Assembly: GCF_009708005.2 (NCBI RefSeq)
Contig: NZ_CP052757.1
Location: forward strand, 3,658,001-3,722,000
Direction: 5' to 3'
DNA length: 64,000 nucleotides
DNA from: Cellulosimicrobium protaetiae
Lineage (GTDB): Bacteria; Actinomycetota; Actinomycetes; Actinomycetales; Cellulomonadaceae
Positions 50,426 to 58,763 of this stretch are shown one piece after another (the stretch's first letter is position 1; each line of letters opens with the position of its first letter). Position numbers and translations under genes: made by a program. Below the pieces are notes generated by a model, which saw only the letters and a program-made list of their open reading frames with translations, did no database searches and was not told where the DNA came from.

Positions 50426-50535
50426 CTCGCCCGCATCTCGTCAGGGGGACGGCCGTCAGGCCGGTGAGGGGGATCGTGTGACGTGGCGTCGTTGCCGCAC
50501 CGCCGTGCCCCCGTGCGCCCCCTCTCCCTGCCTGA

Positions 50536-50551
50536 CGTGCGACGTCGCACG
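50536..50551. promoter_or_regulatory. Perfect 16-bp palindrome CGTGCGACGTCGCACG
   Basis: Perfect two-fold symmetry with no spacer, between the -10 and the export operon. A likely dimeric-regulator site or a strong hairpin in the leader. Confidence 0.4.
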
Positions 50552-50779
50552 CAGCACCCGTCCCGCGACGCGCTCGGCCAGCGCCCCGCGCACCGCCGTC
50601 GCGACCTCCGGCGCGCCATACCCGGTGCCGACCTGCGGGTGGAGAAGTCTCGACGGAACTCCTCCCCAGGGATGACGCGGCCCTCCCCTCCGCCGCCCTA
50701 GCCTTCGGGCGGGGCGGCCCCGCCCCCCGTCAGCAGCGCCCGCCCCGCCGTCCGTCACCCTCGTCCCAGGAGCCCGCAC

Positions 50780-51799
50780 GTGGGTATCACCCGCCGGATC
50801 GTCTTCCCCGCCCTCCGCATCGTCATCTGGGCGGCCATCGCCGCCCTGCTAGCCGTGATCGCGTTCCGCTCGGCACCCGAGCCGCCGACCGACCCCGCGT
50901 TCCCGACGGCCGAGCTCGTCGAGCCGCGCGTGGCCGTGACGACGGGAGACGTGACCAACACAGTCACCGTGACCGGTCAGATCGTCGCCGACCCGGCGAC
51001 GTCCCAGAAGGTCACCCAGCGCGGTGTCGTGACGGCTGTCCACGCCAAGCCCGGCGACGTCGTGGAGGCCGGCGCCCCCCTGCTCGAGGTCACCCTCGAG
51101 GAGCCCCGCGAGCCCCTGACGGAGACCGACCCGGAGACCGGCGAGGTCACCGTCACCGAACGTCGCCCGAAGGTGACGAAGGAGACCGTCGAGGCGAGCA
51201 TCGGCGGCACCGTCGCGACGTTCACCGCCCTCAAGGACCAGGAGGTCGCCGTCGGGGAGGACTTCGCGTCGATCTCCCCCGGCACCCTCTCCGCCACGGG
51301 CAGCATGGTCGCCGAGCAGCAGTTCCGGCTGCTGCAGATCCCCGCCGAGGCGACGGTCACCGTCACCGGCGGCCCGGCCCCGTTCACGTGCACGAACCTG
51401 CGCATGGGTGCGGCCGCCGCCCCGGCCGGGACGCCCGAGGAGGGAGGCGCCGACCCCGCGGCGGGCGGGTCGTCCGCGAGCGTCACGTGCGCCGTGCCCG
51501 GGGACGTCACCGTGTTCGCCGGGCTCGCGGCCGAGCTCGAGATCACCGCGGGATCGGTCGAGGGCGCGCTCGTCGTCCCGGTCACCGCCGTCCTGGGCCG
51601 CGTCGAGCAGGGCAAGGTGTGGGTCGTCGGCGCCGACGGCGAGGCCGAGGAGCGAGCCGTCACGCTCGGGATCACCGACGGCGCCGTCGTGCAGGTCACC
51701 GAGGGGCTCGCCGAGGGCGACGAGGTCCTCGAGTTCGTGCCCGGCCAGGACGTCGTGCCCGTCGTCGACCCCATGACCGGCGAGGTGATCGGGGGATGA
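50780..51799 (+). CDS. Membrane-fusion (MacA/HlyD-like) adaptor, module 1
   Basis: A 339-residue protein with one N-terminal membrane anchor (VFPALRIVIWAAIAALLAVIAF, here as LRIVIWAAIAALLAVIAF) and an extracellular adaptor body. Biotinyl-lipoyl-like halves are visible in GVVTAVHAKPGDVVEAGAPLLEV and EASIGGTVATFTALKDQEVAVGE (each a lipoyl-type turn), with a C-terminal beta-barrel (VPVTAVLGRVEQGKVWVV). The long coiled hairpin typical of Gram-negative MacA is absent. GTG at 50780 with AGGAG upstream. It is gene 1 of a coupled adaptor-ATPase-permease set. Confidence 0.86.
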   Translation: MGITRRIVFPALRIVIWAAIAALLAVIAFRSAPEPPTDPAFPTAELVEPRVAVTTGDVTNTVTVTGQIVADPATSQKVTQRGVVTAVHAKPGDVVEAGAPLLEVTLEEPREPLTETDPETGEVTVTERRPKVTKETVEASIGGTVATFTALKDQEVAVGEDFASISPGTLSATGSMVAEQQFRLLQIPAEATVTVTGGPAPFTCTNLRMGAAAAPAGTPEEGGADPAAGGSSASVTCAVPGDVTVFAGLAAELEITAGSVEGALVVPVTAVLGRVEQGKVWVVGADGEAEERAVTLGITDGAVVQVTEGLAEGDEVLEFVPGQDVVPVVDPMTGEVIGG

Positions 51800-52686
51800 G
51801 CCTCCTGGAGCTGAACGGGGTCGCGCGCTCCGTCCTCCTCCCCGACGACCGCGAGCTGGAGATCCTGCGCGGCATCGACCTCACGGTCGACGCGGGCGAG
51901 CACGTCTCGATCGTCGGGCGCTCGGGGACCGGGAAGTCCACCCTCCTCAACATCCTCGGCCTCCTCGACACGCCCACGGGTGGCGAGTACCTGCTCGACG
52001 GCGTCCCGATCGGCCGACTCTCGGGCCGCGCCCGTGCGCGTCGCCGCGGGACCGACTTCGGGTTCGTGTTCCAGCAGTTCAACCTCCTGCAGGGCCGCAC
52101 GGCGCTCGAGAACGTCGTCGCGCCGCTGCTGTACGCGCGGGGGCGGCAGTTCTGGCAGCGGACGACGCTCGCGGCCGACATGCTCGACCGCGTCGGTCTC
52201 GGCGACCGTCTCGACACCCGTCCGGAGAAGCTGTCCGGGGGCGAGCAGCAGCGCGTCGCCATCGCGCGCGCGCTCGTGCGCACGCCCCGCGTGATCCTCG
52301 CCGACGAGCCGACCGGCGCCCTCGACGTCGACACCGGCAGCGAGGTGATGGACCTGCTCGACACCATCGCCCGCGAGAACGGGTCGGCGCTCATCGCCAT
52401 CACCCACGACCTCGCCGTCGCCTCGCGCGCCTCCCGGCAGTTCCGGCTCGCCGACGGCGTGCTCACCCCGATCGCGATCAGCGCGCGCAGCGCCGGGTCG
52501 CTCGCCGCGCTCGACGCGCGCCGTCCGGGCACCGGGGGCACGGTCGACGCCGAGCCGTACGGGCCCGGACCGGGTCACCCCGTCGGCGCGGCGCACGCGC
52601 TCGAGGCCGGCGACGACCAGGCCGAGCACGTCGCGCGCCCGCTCGTCGCGCCCGTCGGTGCCCCGCACGCGGGGGGCGCCGCGTGA
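51796..52686 (+). CDS. ABC export ATPase (MacB/LolD type), module 1
   Basis: A 296-residue ATPase. Walker A is GRSGTGKST at 41-49, Q-loop FVFQQFNLLQGRT, signature LSGGEQQRVAIARAL, Walker B VILADEPTGALD, switch His in AITHDLAV. This is the MacB/LolD subclass that drives mechanotransmission rather than import. A Gly/Pro/Ala-rich C-terminal extension of about 60 residues is unusual. Four-base overlaps at both ends couple it to the adaptor and the permease. Confidence 0.93.
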   Translation: MSLLELNGVARSVLLPDDRELEILRGIDLTVDAGEHVSIVGRSGTGKSTLLNILGLLDTPTGGEYLLDGVPIGRLSGRARARRRGTDFGFVFQQFNLLQGRTALENVVAPLLYARGRQFWQRTTLAADMLDRVGLGDRLDTRPEKLSGGEQQRVAIARALVRTPRVILADEPTGALDVDTGSEVMDLLDTIARENGSALIAITHDLAVASRASRQFRLADGVLTPIAISARSAGSLAALDARRPGTGGTVDAEPYGPGPGHPVGAAHALEAGDDQAEHVARPLVAPVGAPHAGGAA

Positions 52687-53894
52687 CCGGGGTCGTCGGC
52701 GCGCTCCTCGAGGCGTGGGACGAGCTCCGTGTCCACAAGGTGCGCGTCCTGCTCGCGCTCGTGGGCGTCGCGGTCGCGGTGTGCGCGATCACGGCGATCT
52801 CCGCGGCCGGCGAGATGCTGCGCCAGGTCTCCGCCGAGCAGAACGAGCGCTGGAACGGTCGCCCGGCCACGCTGCAGGTGTCGGCCTGGCCGACGGGCGA
52901 GGCGGGCAGCGTCATGCCCGCGCCCGAGGAGTACGAGCGCGTCTTCGACGAGGTCGTGGCGCGCTACTCCGTCGAGTACTCGTCGATGCTGCGCGACGCG
53001 CCCGCACCCGTGCGCTTCCCCGACGGGACCCGTGAGGTCACCACGACGGGCGTCGAGGCGGACTGGGCCACCATGCACCGCTTCGAGGTGACCTCGGGAC
53101 GCTGGTTCACGGACGCGGACGCGGACCGGCTCTCCCCCGCCCTCGTCGTCAACCAGGGGTTCCTCGACGCGCTCGGCGGCGTGAGCGTCGCCGACCACCC
53201 GACCGTGACGATCGGCGGGGAGAACCCCGTGGTCGCGACGGTCGTCGGGGCGTTCCCCGACGACTGGCCGGGCATGGACCCGGTCGCGTACGCCCTCGTG
53301 GACGCCCAGTCGACGTGGGTGACGCCCGAGACCATCGAGATGATGGGGCCGCCGCGGCTCGAGCTGTGGGTGCCCGAGGAGCTCTCCGACGGCCTCGTCG
53401 AGGCGATCCGGCGGGACGTCGCGGGCGCGCTCGAGGGCGTGCAGGCCGACGTCTACCGCTACGACTCGCCCGACTACGCGACCGTCGACGGCGCGATCCG
53501 GTGGACGGTGCTCGGCGTGAGCGTCGTCGCGCTGCTCCTGGGTGGCCTCGGGCTCGTCAACATCGCGCTCGTCACCGTGCGCTACCGCATCCGGGAGATC
53601 GGGATCCGGCGGAGCTTCGGCGCGAGCTCGGGACGCGTGTTCTTCTCCGTGATGATGGAGAGCGTCGTCGCCACGACCGTCGCGGGCCTGCTCGGCGTGA
53701 CCGTCGCCGTCGTCGCGCTGCACAACGTCCCGCTCGACGCGCTCATGGGCTCGACGGTCCAGGACCGGCCCGGCTTCCCGTTCTCCGCCGCCCTCACGGG
53801 CATGCTCGCCGCCGTCGGGATCGGCGCGCTCGCGGGCCTCCTCCCGGCGCTCGTCGCCGTCCGCGTCAAGGTGATCGACGCGATCCGCTACTGA
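52683..53894 (+). CDS. FtsX/MacB-type ABC permease, module 1
   Basis: A 403-residue permease with the four-span FtsX layout: one N-terminal span (VRVLLALVGVAVAVCAITAIS), a 230-residue extracellular MacB_PCD-like domain, then three C-terminal spans starting VVALLLGGLGLVNIALVTVRYR, with the coupling segment RIREIGIRRSFGASSGRVF. GTG at 52683 overlaps the ATPase stop. The transported substrate is unknown. Confidence 0.92.
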   Translation: MTGVVGALLEAWDELRVHKVRVLLALVGVAVAVCAITAISAAGEMLRQVSAEQNERWNGRPATLQVSAWPTGEAGSVMPAPEEYERVFDEVVARYSVEYSSMLRDAPAPVRFPDGTREVTTTGVEADWATMHRFEVTSGRWFTDADADRLSPALVVNQGFLDALGGVSVADHPTVTIGGENPVVATVVGAFPDDWPGMDPVAYALVDAQSTWVTPETIEMMGPPRLELWVPEELSDGLVEAIRRDVAGALEGVQADVYRYDSPDYATVDGAIRWTVLGVSVVALLLGGLGLVNIALVTVRYRIREIGIRRSFGASSGRVFFSVMMESVVATTVAGLLGVTVAVVALHNVPLDALMGSTVQDRPGFPFSAALTGMLAAVGIGALAGLLPALVAVRVKVIDAIRY

Positions 53895-53980
53895 GCCCGC
53901 CCGCCCCGTCACGACGCCTCCGACCCACGACTGCACATCGACAGCACGACGACAACTGCCACGAACAGGGGATGCACGAC

Positions 53981-54952
53981 ATGGCACGACGAGTCACCGC
54001 CCTTCGCACCACCTCGACCGCGCTGCTGCTGGTCAGCACGCTCGCCCTCGCGGCGTGCGGGGGTGACGACGCCGCGACGGACGCCTCGACCGACGGACCG
54101 CTCACCGAGTTCTTCGCCGACGTCTACGGGGACTGGGACGAGGAGACGGCCCAGGCCGAGCAGATGGAGATCGAGGAGGCCATGGCCCGCTGCATGGTCG
54201 AGCAGGGCTTCGAATACCAGCCGGTCGACCAGTCGGCCATGTCGTACACGACCTCCACCGACGAGCAGGACCCCGAGAAGTACGCGGCCGAGTACGGGTA
54301 CGGATTCTCCGTCTACCAGGAGCCCTCGGAGGAGGAGCAGGCCGCGATGGACGCCTGGGTGGACCCGAACCAGGAGTACGTCGAGGCCATGTCGGAGTCC
54401 GAGCAGACGGCGTACTACGAGGCGCTCTACGGGGAGCAGGCGTTCATGGAGTACGACGAGGACGCCGAGATGCCGGAGTACGACCCGGCGACCGCCGGGT
54501 GCCAGGGCGCCGCAGAGCTCGAGGTGCGCGGCGACCAGAACGCGCTCTACGAGAGCGCCGAGATGGTCTCGTTCAACGAGGCGACGACCCAGCTCTACGA
54601 GGACATCGCCGCCGACCCGCGCCTCAAGGAGGCGGACACCGCGTGGTCGGCGTGCATGGCCGACGCGGGCTTCGCCGGGTACACCACCCCGCAGGAGGCC
54701 ATGGACGACATGATGGAGCGCTCGAACGGTCTCTGGGAGGGCACCGACCCGGAGGGCCCGAGCGAGGAGACCATCCAGGAGGCGCAGGACCTCGAGCGCG
54801 ACACGGCCGTCGCCGACCTGGCGTGCAAGGAGGAGGTCGGCTACGAGAAGGTCCAGCTCGACGTCCAGCGCGAGCTCGAGGGGGCGTTCGTCGAGGAGCA
54901 CCGCGCGGAGATGGAGGTCGTCCGCGACCTCCTGACCGAGGCGCAGAAGTGA
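53981..54952 (+). CDS. Acidic lipoprotein of the export operon
   Basis: A 323-residue predicted lipoprotein: MARRVTALRTTSTALLLVST core, lipobox LAAC with Cys26, then a very acidic protein rich in Glu/Gln/Tyr/Met. Two pairs of cysteines (MARCMVEQGFEY; later ACMADAGFAGY and LACKEEVGYEK) precede similar Gly-Phe/Tyr contexts, suggesting repeated disulfide-bonded helical units. No family is recognised. ATG at 53981 has AGGGG nine bases upstream; ATG at 53972 is an alternative. It lies between the two exporter modules and its stop overlaps the next adaptor start (GTGA), so it probably works with them, perhaps as substrate receptor. Confidence 0.85.
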   Translation: MARRVTALRTTSTALLLVSTLALAACGGDDAATDASTDGPLTEFFADVYGDWDEETAQAEQMEIEEAMARCMVEQGFEYQPVDQSAMSYTTSTDEQDPEKYAAEYGYGFSVYQEPSEEEQAAMDAWVDPNQEYVEAMSESEQTAYYEALYGEQAFMEYDEDAEMPEYDPATAGCQGAAELEVRGDQNALYESAEMVSFNEATTQLYEDIAADPRLKEADTAWSACMADAGFAGYTTPQEAMDDMMERSNGLWEGTDPEGPSEETIQEAQDLERDTAVADLACKEEVGYEKVQLDVQRELEGAFVEEHRAEMEVVRDLLTEAQK

Positions 54953-56526
54953 CCGCCGACGACACGCTCCTGCGCACCCCGGAGCCCGGGACGGAGCCAC
55001 CCGGGGAGGACGGGCCGCGCGAGCGCCGCAGGCTCGCGCTCACCGGGCACCGCCTCGTGTGGTTCGTCGCGGGGGTCGCGGTCCTCAGCCTCGTCGCGGG
55101 GATCGTGGTGAGTCGCCTCGTCGTCTCCCCCGCCCAGGCGGCGGCCGACGCCGAGCCCCCGCAGGCCGGCCCCATCACGGTGCCGGTCGAGCGCCGGGCG
55201 CTCGACAACGACGTGACCCTGCGCGCGGACGCGACGTACGACGACGCCGTGTCGGTGAAGATCGAGACCGGCGACCTGGGCGGCCCCGCGGTCGTCACGG
55301 GTCAGGTCCCCGAGGTGGGTGCGGAGCTCGGCCCCGCGAACGTCGCCCTGGAGATCGCCGGGCGTCCCGTGATCGTGCTCCCCGGGGAGCTGCCCGCCTA
55401 CCGGTCGCTCCGCGTCGGCGTCTCCGGGCCCGACGTGCTGCAGCTGAAGGCGGCGCTGTCCGCCGTGGGCATCGACCCGGGCCGTGCCGACAGCGACCTG
55501 TACGACGCCGCGACCGCCACCGCCGTCGAGAAGCTCTACGCGCAGGTGGGCTACCCGGCCCCGTCGGCCGAGGAGGAGGCCGCGCTCGCGGTCTCGAGCG
55601 CGCGCGAGGGCGTCCGCGCGGCCGAGGACGCGCTCGACGGCGCGCGCGCCGCCCTGACCGCGGCGCAGTCGGGGGCGAGCGACGTGGAGAAGCTCCAGGC
55701 GGACAACGCGGTGCGCGCGGCCGAGCGTGCGGTCGCCGCGGCGCAGGCCGACGGTGGCGACGTCGCGGGGGCGCAGGACGAGCTCCGGCTCGCCCAGGCG
55801 CAGCGTGCGGAGCTCGACCGGCCGCGCGAGACGGCGGCGGAGAGCGCGGGCGTGGAGTCCGCTCGCCGCCAGCTCGGCGACGCGCAGCAGGCGCTCGAGG
55901 AGGCACGCACGCAGACGCTCACCGCGCTGCCCGTGAGCGAGGTGCTGTTCCTCGCCGGGCTGCCGCGCCGGGTCGACGAGGTGCTCGTCGAGCGCGGCGG
56001 CACGGTCGAGGGCCCGGTCCTCTCCGTGTCCGGGGCGACGCTGGTGCTCGAGGCGTCCGCGTCCGCGTCGGACGCGGAGCTGCTCGAGGTCGGCGCCACG
56101 GCGACGCTCACGCTGCCGGACGACACCGAGGCGACGGCAACGGTGACCGCCGTCGGGCCCGCGGCGGCGTCGAAGGACGGCGAGCAGGAGGGCCAGGGGG
56201 ACGAGCAGGGGGGCGCCGGACGGTACACGGTGACGCTCGCGCCCGACGCCCTCACGCCCGAGCAGGTCACGGCCCTGCAGGGACAGAACGTGCGCGTGCG
56301 CGTCCCGGTGAGCTCGACCGGGGGCGAGGTGCTCGCCGTCCCGCTCGCGGCCCTCACCGCGGGGCCGGGAGGCGAGTCGCGCGTGGAGGTGCGACGCGGG
56401 TCGGGGCAGGACGCGACGACGGAGCTCGTGGACGTCGAGACCGGCCTCGCGGCCGAGGGCTTCGTCGAGATCGTCTCGGCCGACGGCGAGCTCGACGAGG
56501 GCGACCTGGTGGTGGTCGGCGAGTGA
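54949..56526 (+). CDS. Peptidoglycan-binding/HlyD-like adaptor, module 2
   Basis: A 525-residue adaptor. Single membrane span (LVWFVAGVAVLSLVAGIVVS, residues about 36-55). A peptidoglycan-binding-1-like segment (GVSGPDVLQLKAALSAVGID ... DAATATAVEKLYAQVGY) lies at about 160-200, then a long Ala/Glu/Arg coiled coil (about 205-320) and a beta-barrel with C-terminal lipoyl-like turn. This form is frequent in Gram-positive exporters and may fix the complex to the wall. GTG at 54949 overlaps the lipoprotein stop. Confidence 0.88.
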   Translation: MTADDTLLRTPEPGTEPPGEDGPRERRRLALTGHRLVWFVAGVAVLSLVAGIVVSRLVVSPAQAAADAEPPQAGPITVPVERRALDNDVTLRADATYDDAVSVKIETGDLGGPAVVTGQVPEVGAELGPANVALEIAGRPVIVLPGELPAYRSLRVGVSGPDVLQLKAALSAVGIDPGRADSDLYDAATATAVEKLYAQVGYPAPSAEEEAALAVSSAREGVRAAEDALDGARAALTAAQSGASDVEKLQADNAVRAAERAVAAAQADGGDVAGAQDELRLAQAQRAELDRPRETAAESAGVESARRQLGDAQQALEEARTQTLTALPVSEVLFLAGLPRRVDEVLVERGGTVEGPVLSVSGATLVLEASASASDAELLEVGATATLTLPDDTEATATVTAVGPAAASKDGEQEGQGDEQGGAGRYTVTLAPDALTPEQVTALQGQNVRVRVPVSSTGGEVLAVPLAALTAGPGGESRVEVRRGSGQDATTELVDVETGLAAEGFVEIVSADGELDEGDLVVVGE

Positions 56527-57335
56527 CCTGGACCGAGCTGGGGCTCCCGGGGACCGACCCCGGCGGCGGCTCCGACGCGGTACCCGCGCGCACCGTCTCC
56601 GCCGCCCCGGGCAGCCATGGCCAGGCGTCGTCGGCCGGCCCGGGCCCCGTGGGCGTTCCCGCCGCGGTGGTCGACCTCGTCGACGTGTCGCGGAGCTTCC
56701 CGGGACCGCCACGGGTCGACGCGCTGCGGCAGGTGAGCCTGCGCGTGGACCCCGGGGAGTACGTCTCGATCATCGGCCCGTCCGGCTCGGGCAAGTCGAC
56801 GCTGCTCAACATCCTGGGGCTGCTCGACCGCCCGACGTCGGGCGAGTACCTGCTCGACGGCGTCCCCACGGGGAGCGCGTCGGAGTCGGTGCGCTCGGGC
56901 CTGCGCGGTGGCCGGATCGGCTTCGTCTTCCAGTCGTTCCACCTGCTCCCGCGCCGCACGGTGCTGGACAACGTGCTGCTCGCGACCCTGTACAGCGGGG
57001 TGCCGCGCGGCGAGCGGGAGGAGCGGGCACGGTCCGCGCTGGAGCGCGTGCACCTCACGCACCGGACGACGTTCCACCCCACGACCCTCTCGGGGGGCGA
57101 GCGGCAGCGGGTCGCGGTGGCCCGGGCGATCGTCGCCGCGCCGCACCTGCTGCTCGCGGACGAGCCCACGGGCAACCTCGACTCGACGAACTCGGCGGAG
57201 GTCATGGACCTCTTCGACGAGCTCCACGCCGACGGGCTCACGCTCGCCGTCATCACGCACGACCCGGTCGTCTCGGCGCGCGCCCAGCGTCGCGTGCGGA
57301 TCGCGGACGGCCGGCTCGAGGAGCTGGACCGGTGA
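56523..57335 (+). CDS. ABC export ATPase (MacB/LolD type), module 2
   Basis: A 270-residue ATPase with Walker A GPSGSGKST (about 85-93), FVFQSFHLLPRRT, LSGGERQRVAVARAI, LLLADEPTGNLDS and VITHDPVV. A 45-residue Gly/Ala/Pro-rich N-terminal extension precedes the domain. It is a paralogue of the module 1 ATPase but diverged. Overlaps adaptor 2 and permease 2 by four bases each. Confidence 0.93.
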   Translation: MTWTELGLPGTDPGGGSDAVPARTVSAAPGSHGQASSAGPGPVGVPAAVVDLVDVSRSFPGPPRVDALRQVSLRVDPGEYVSIIGPSGSGKSTLLNILGLLDRPTSGEYLLDGVPTGSASESVRSGLRGGRIGFVFQSFHLLPRRTVLDNVLLATLYSGVPRGEREERARSALERVHLTHRTTFHPTTLSGGERQRVAVARAIVAAPHLLLADEPTGNLDSTNSAEVMDLFDELHADGLTLAVITHDPVVSARAQRRVRIADGRLEELDR

Positions 57336-58636
57336 GGGCGCCGTGGGCGCGGGTCCGGCACGCCCGCCGACGCGGCGAGGGCGACCTCCGACGCGGCACG
57401 CGGCTGCGCGTGCGCGGCCGCGACCGCTTCGGCGCGCGCGACCTGTTCGCCGAGGCAGCGCACGGGATCGCCGCGCGGCCCGGCCGGCTCTTCCTCACCG
57501 TGCTCGGGACGGTCCTCGGGATCGCGTCGGTCGTCGTCACGGTCGGTCTCGCGCAGACGGCCGCCGGGCAGATCAGCAAGCAGTTCGACGCGGTGGCGGC
57601 GACGCAGGTGGTCGTCGAGCCCAAGACGTCGATGCTCATGTCGGGCGAGGAGCGCGCCGTCGCGCAGCTCCCGTGGGACGGCCCCGAGCGCGTGCTGCGG
57701 CTCGCGGGCGTCGAGCAGGCGGGCGCCGTCGCACCGGTCGACGTCGGTGGCGCCACGGTCACGGCGGTCCCGGTCAACGACCCGTCGGTCGCCGCCCAGG
57801 CGAGCCCGGACGTCGTCGCCGCCACGCCGGGGCTCCTGGGCGCCGTGCGGGGCGACGTCGTCACCGGTCGGTTCTTCGACGCCGGGCACGACGCGCGCGC
57901 GGTCCGGGTCGCCGTCCTCGGCGCGCGCGCGGCCGAGCGGCTCGGGATCAACCGGGTGGACCGTCAGCCGTCCGTGTTCGTCGGCGAGCGGTCGTACACG
58001 GTGATGGGCATCGTCGACGACGTGCAGCGGCGCACCGACCTGCTCGACGCCGTGATCCTCCCGGCGGGGACGGCGCGCGCGGACTTCGGCGTCGGCCCGC
58101 CCGAGGAGCTCCAGGTGCGGATCGCGACCGGCGCGGGGCGCGTCGTCGCCCGGCAGGCGCCGGTCGCGCTCGACCCGAACGCGCCCGAGGGGTTCGTCGT
58201 CAAGGCGCCGACGTCGGGCTCAGCGCTGCGGGAGAACGTCCAGGCCGACGTCAACGCGATCTTCCTCGCGCTGGGCGGCATCGCGCTCCTCGTCGGCGGG
58301 GTGGGGATCGCCAACATCACGCTGCTCTCGGTCATGGAACGGGTCGGCGAGATCGGGCTGCGACGCGCCCTGGGTGCGACGCGTCGCGACATCGGTGCGC
58401 AGTTCGTCGTGGAGTCGGTCGTCGTCGGGCTCCTCGGCGGGCTCGTGGGCTCCTCTCTCGGGGTGCTGGCGGTGGTGGTCGTCTCGGTCGTGCAGGAGTG
58501 GACGCCGATCCTCGACGTCCGCATGGCCGTCGGGGCGGCGCTCCTGGGGGGCGTCGTCGGGCTGCTCGCCGGGACGTACCCGGCCCTCAAGGCCGCCGCG
58601 ATCGAGCCGATCGCGGCGCTGCGCGGCGGGACCTGA
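57332..58636 (+). CDS. FtsX/MacB-type ABC permease, module 2
   Basis: A 434-residue permease with an Arg-rich cytoplasmic N-terminus (about 40 residues), first span LFLTVLGTVLGIASVVVTVG, an extracellular MacB_PCD domain (GGATVTAVPVNDPSVAAQ, VTGRFFDAGHDARAVRVAVLG split across this region), and three C-terminal spans with RVGEIGLRRALGATRRDIG as the coupling motif. It is the closest of the two permeases to classic MacB. GTG start overlaps the ATPase stop. Last gene of the operon, followed by a stem-loop. Confidence 0.93.
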   Translation: MRAPWARVRHARRRGEGDLRRGTRLRVRGRDRFGARDLFAEAAHGIAARPGRLFLTVLGTVLGIASVVVTVGLAQTAAGQISKQFDAVAATQVVVEPKTSMLMSGEERAVAQLPWDGPERVLRLAGVEQAGAVAPVDVGGATVTAVPVNDPSVAAQASPDVVAATPGLLGAVRGDVVTGRFFDAGHDARAVRVAVLGARAAERLGINRVDRQPSVFVGERSYTVMGIVDDVQRRTDLLDAVILPAGTARADFGVGPPEELQVRIATGAGRVVARQAPVALDPNAPEGFVVKAPTSGSALRENVQADVNAIFLALGGIALLVGGVGIANITLLSVMERVGEIGLRRALGATRRDIGAQFVVESVVVGLLGGLVGSSLGVLAVVVVSVVQEWTPILDVRMAVGAALLGGVVGLLAGTYPALKAAAIEPIAALRGGT

Positions 58637-58643
58637 CCGTCCG

Positions 58644-58679
58644 GTCGCCCGGCCGGGGACGCCGTCCCGGTCGGGCGAC
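58644..58679 (+). terminator. Stem-loop ending the export operon
   Basis: Arms 58644-58660 and 58664-58679 pair over 16 bp with one mismatch/bulge and a 3-base loop. Confidence 0.75.
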
Positions 58680-58705
58680 CCGCGGGGCGCCGGTGCCGCG
58701 GCGTT

Positions 58706-58757
58706 ATGTTGAGTCGTGTGCGATCATGTTGGATTTTTCGGCGACGTAGACAATACT
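58706..58757 (+). promoter_or_regulatory. Promoter and direct repeats of the DeoR gene
   Basis: -35 TTGGAT (58729-58734) and -10 AATACT (58752-58757) are 17 bases apart; the -10 ends six bases before the start codon. ATGTTG occurs at 58706 and 58726, exactly 20 bases apart, so both face the same side of the helix and the second overlaps the -35. This fits a repressor site, probably for DeoR itself. Confidence 0.65.
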
Positions 58758-58763
58758 GGTCAC

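Larger units (their letters stand above)
50337..50779 (+). other. 443-bp leader region of the export operon
   Basis: Holds the mrp terminator, a TATAGT -10, a 16-bp palindrome and a possible 65-codon ORF (50478-50675, GTG start with AGGGGG upstream, cysteines in CAPSPCLTC). The ORF cannot be confirmed. The last 100 bases are very GC-rich with runs of C and show nothing else. Confidence 0.5.

Noticed and set aside
50456-50779. 107-codon reverse frame in the exporter leader
   Set aside because: Gly/Arg-rich, no ribosome site, and opposite to the probable promoter direction.
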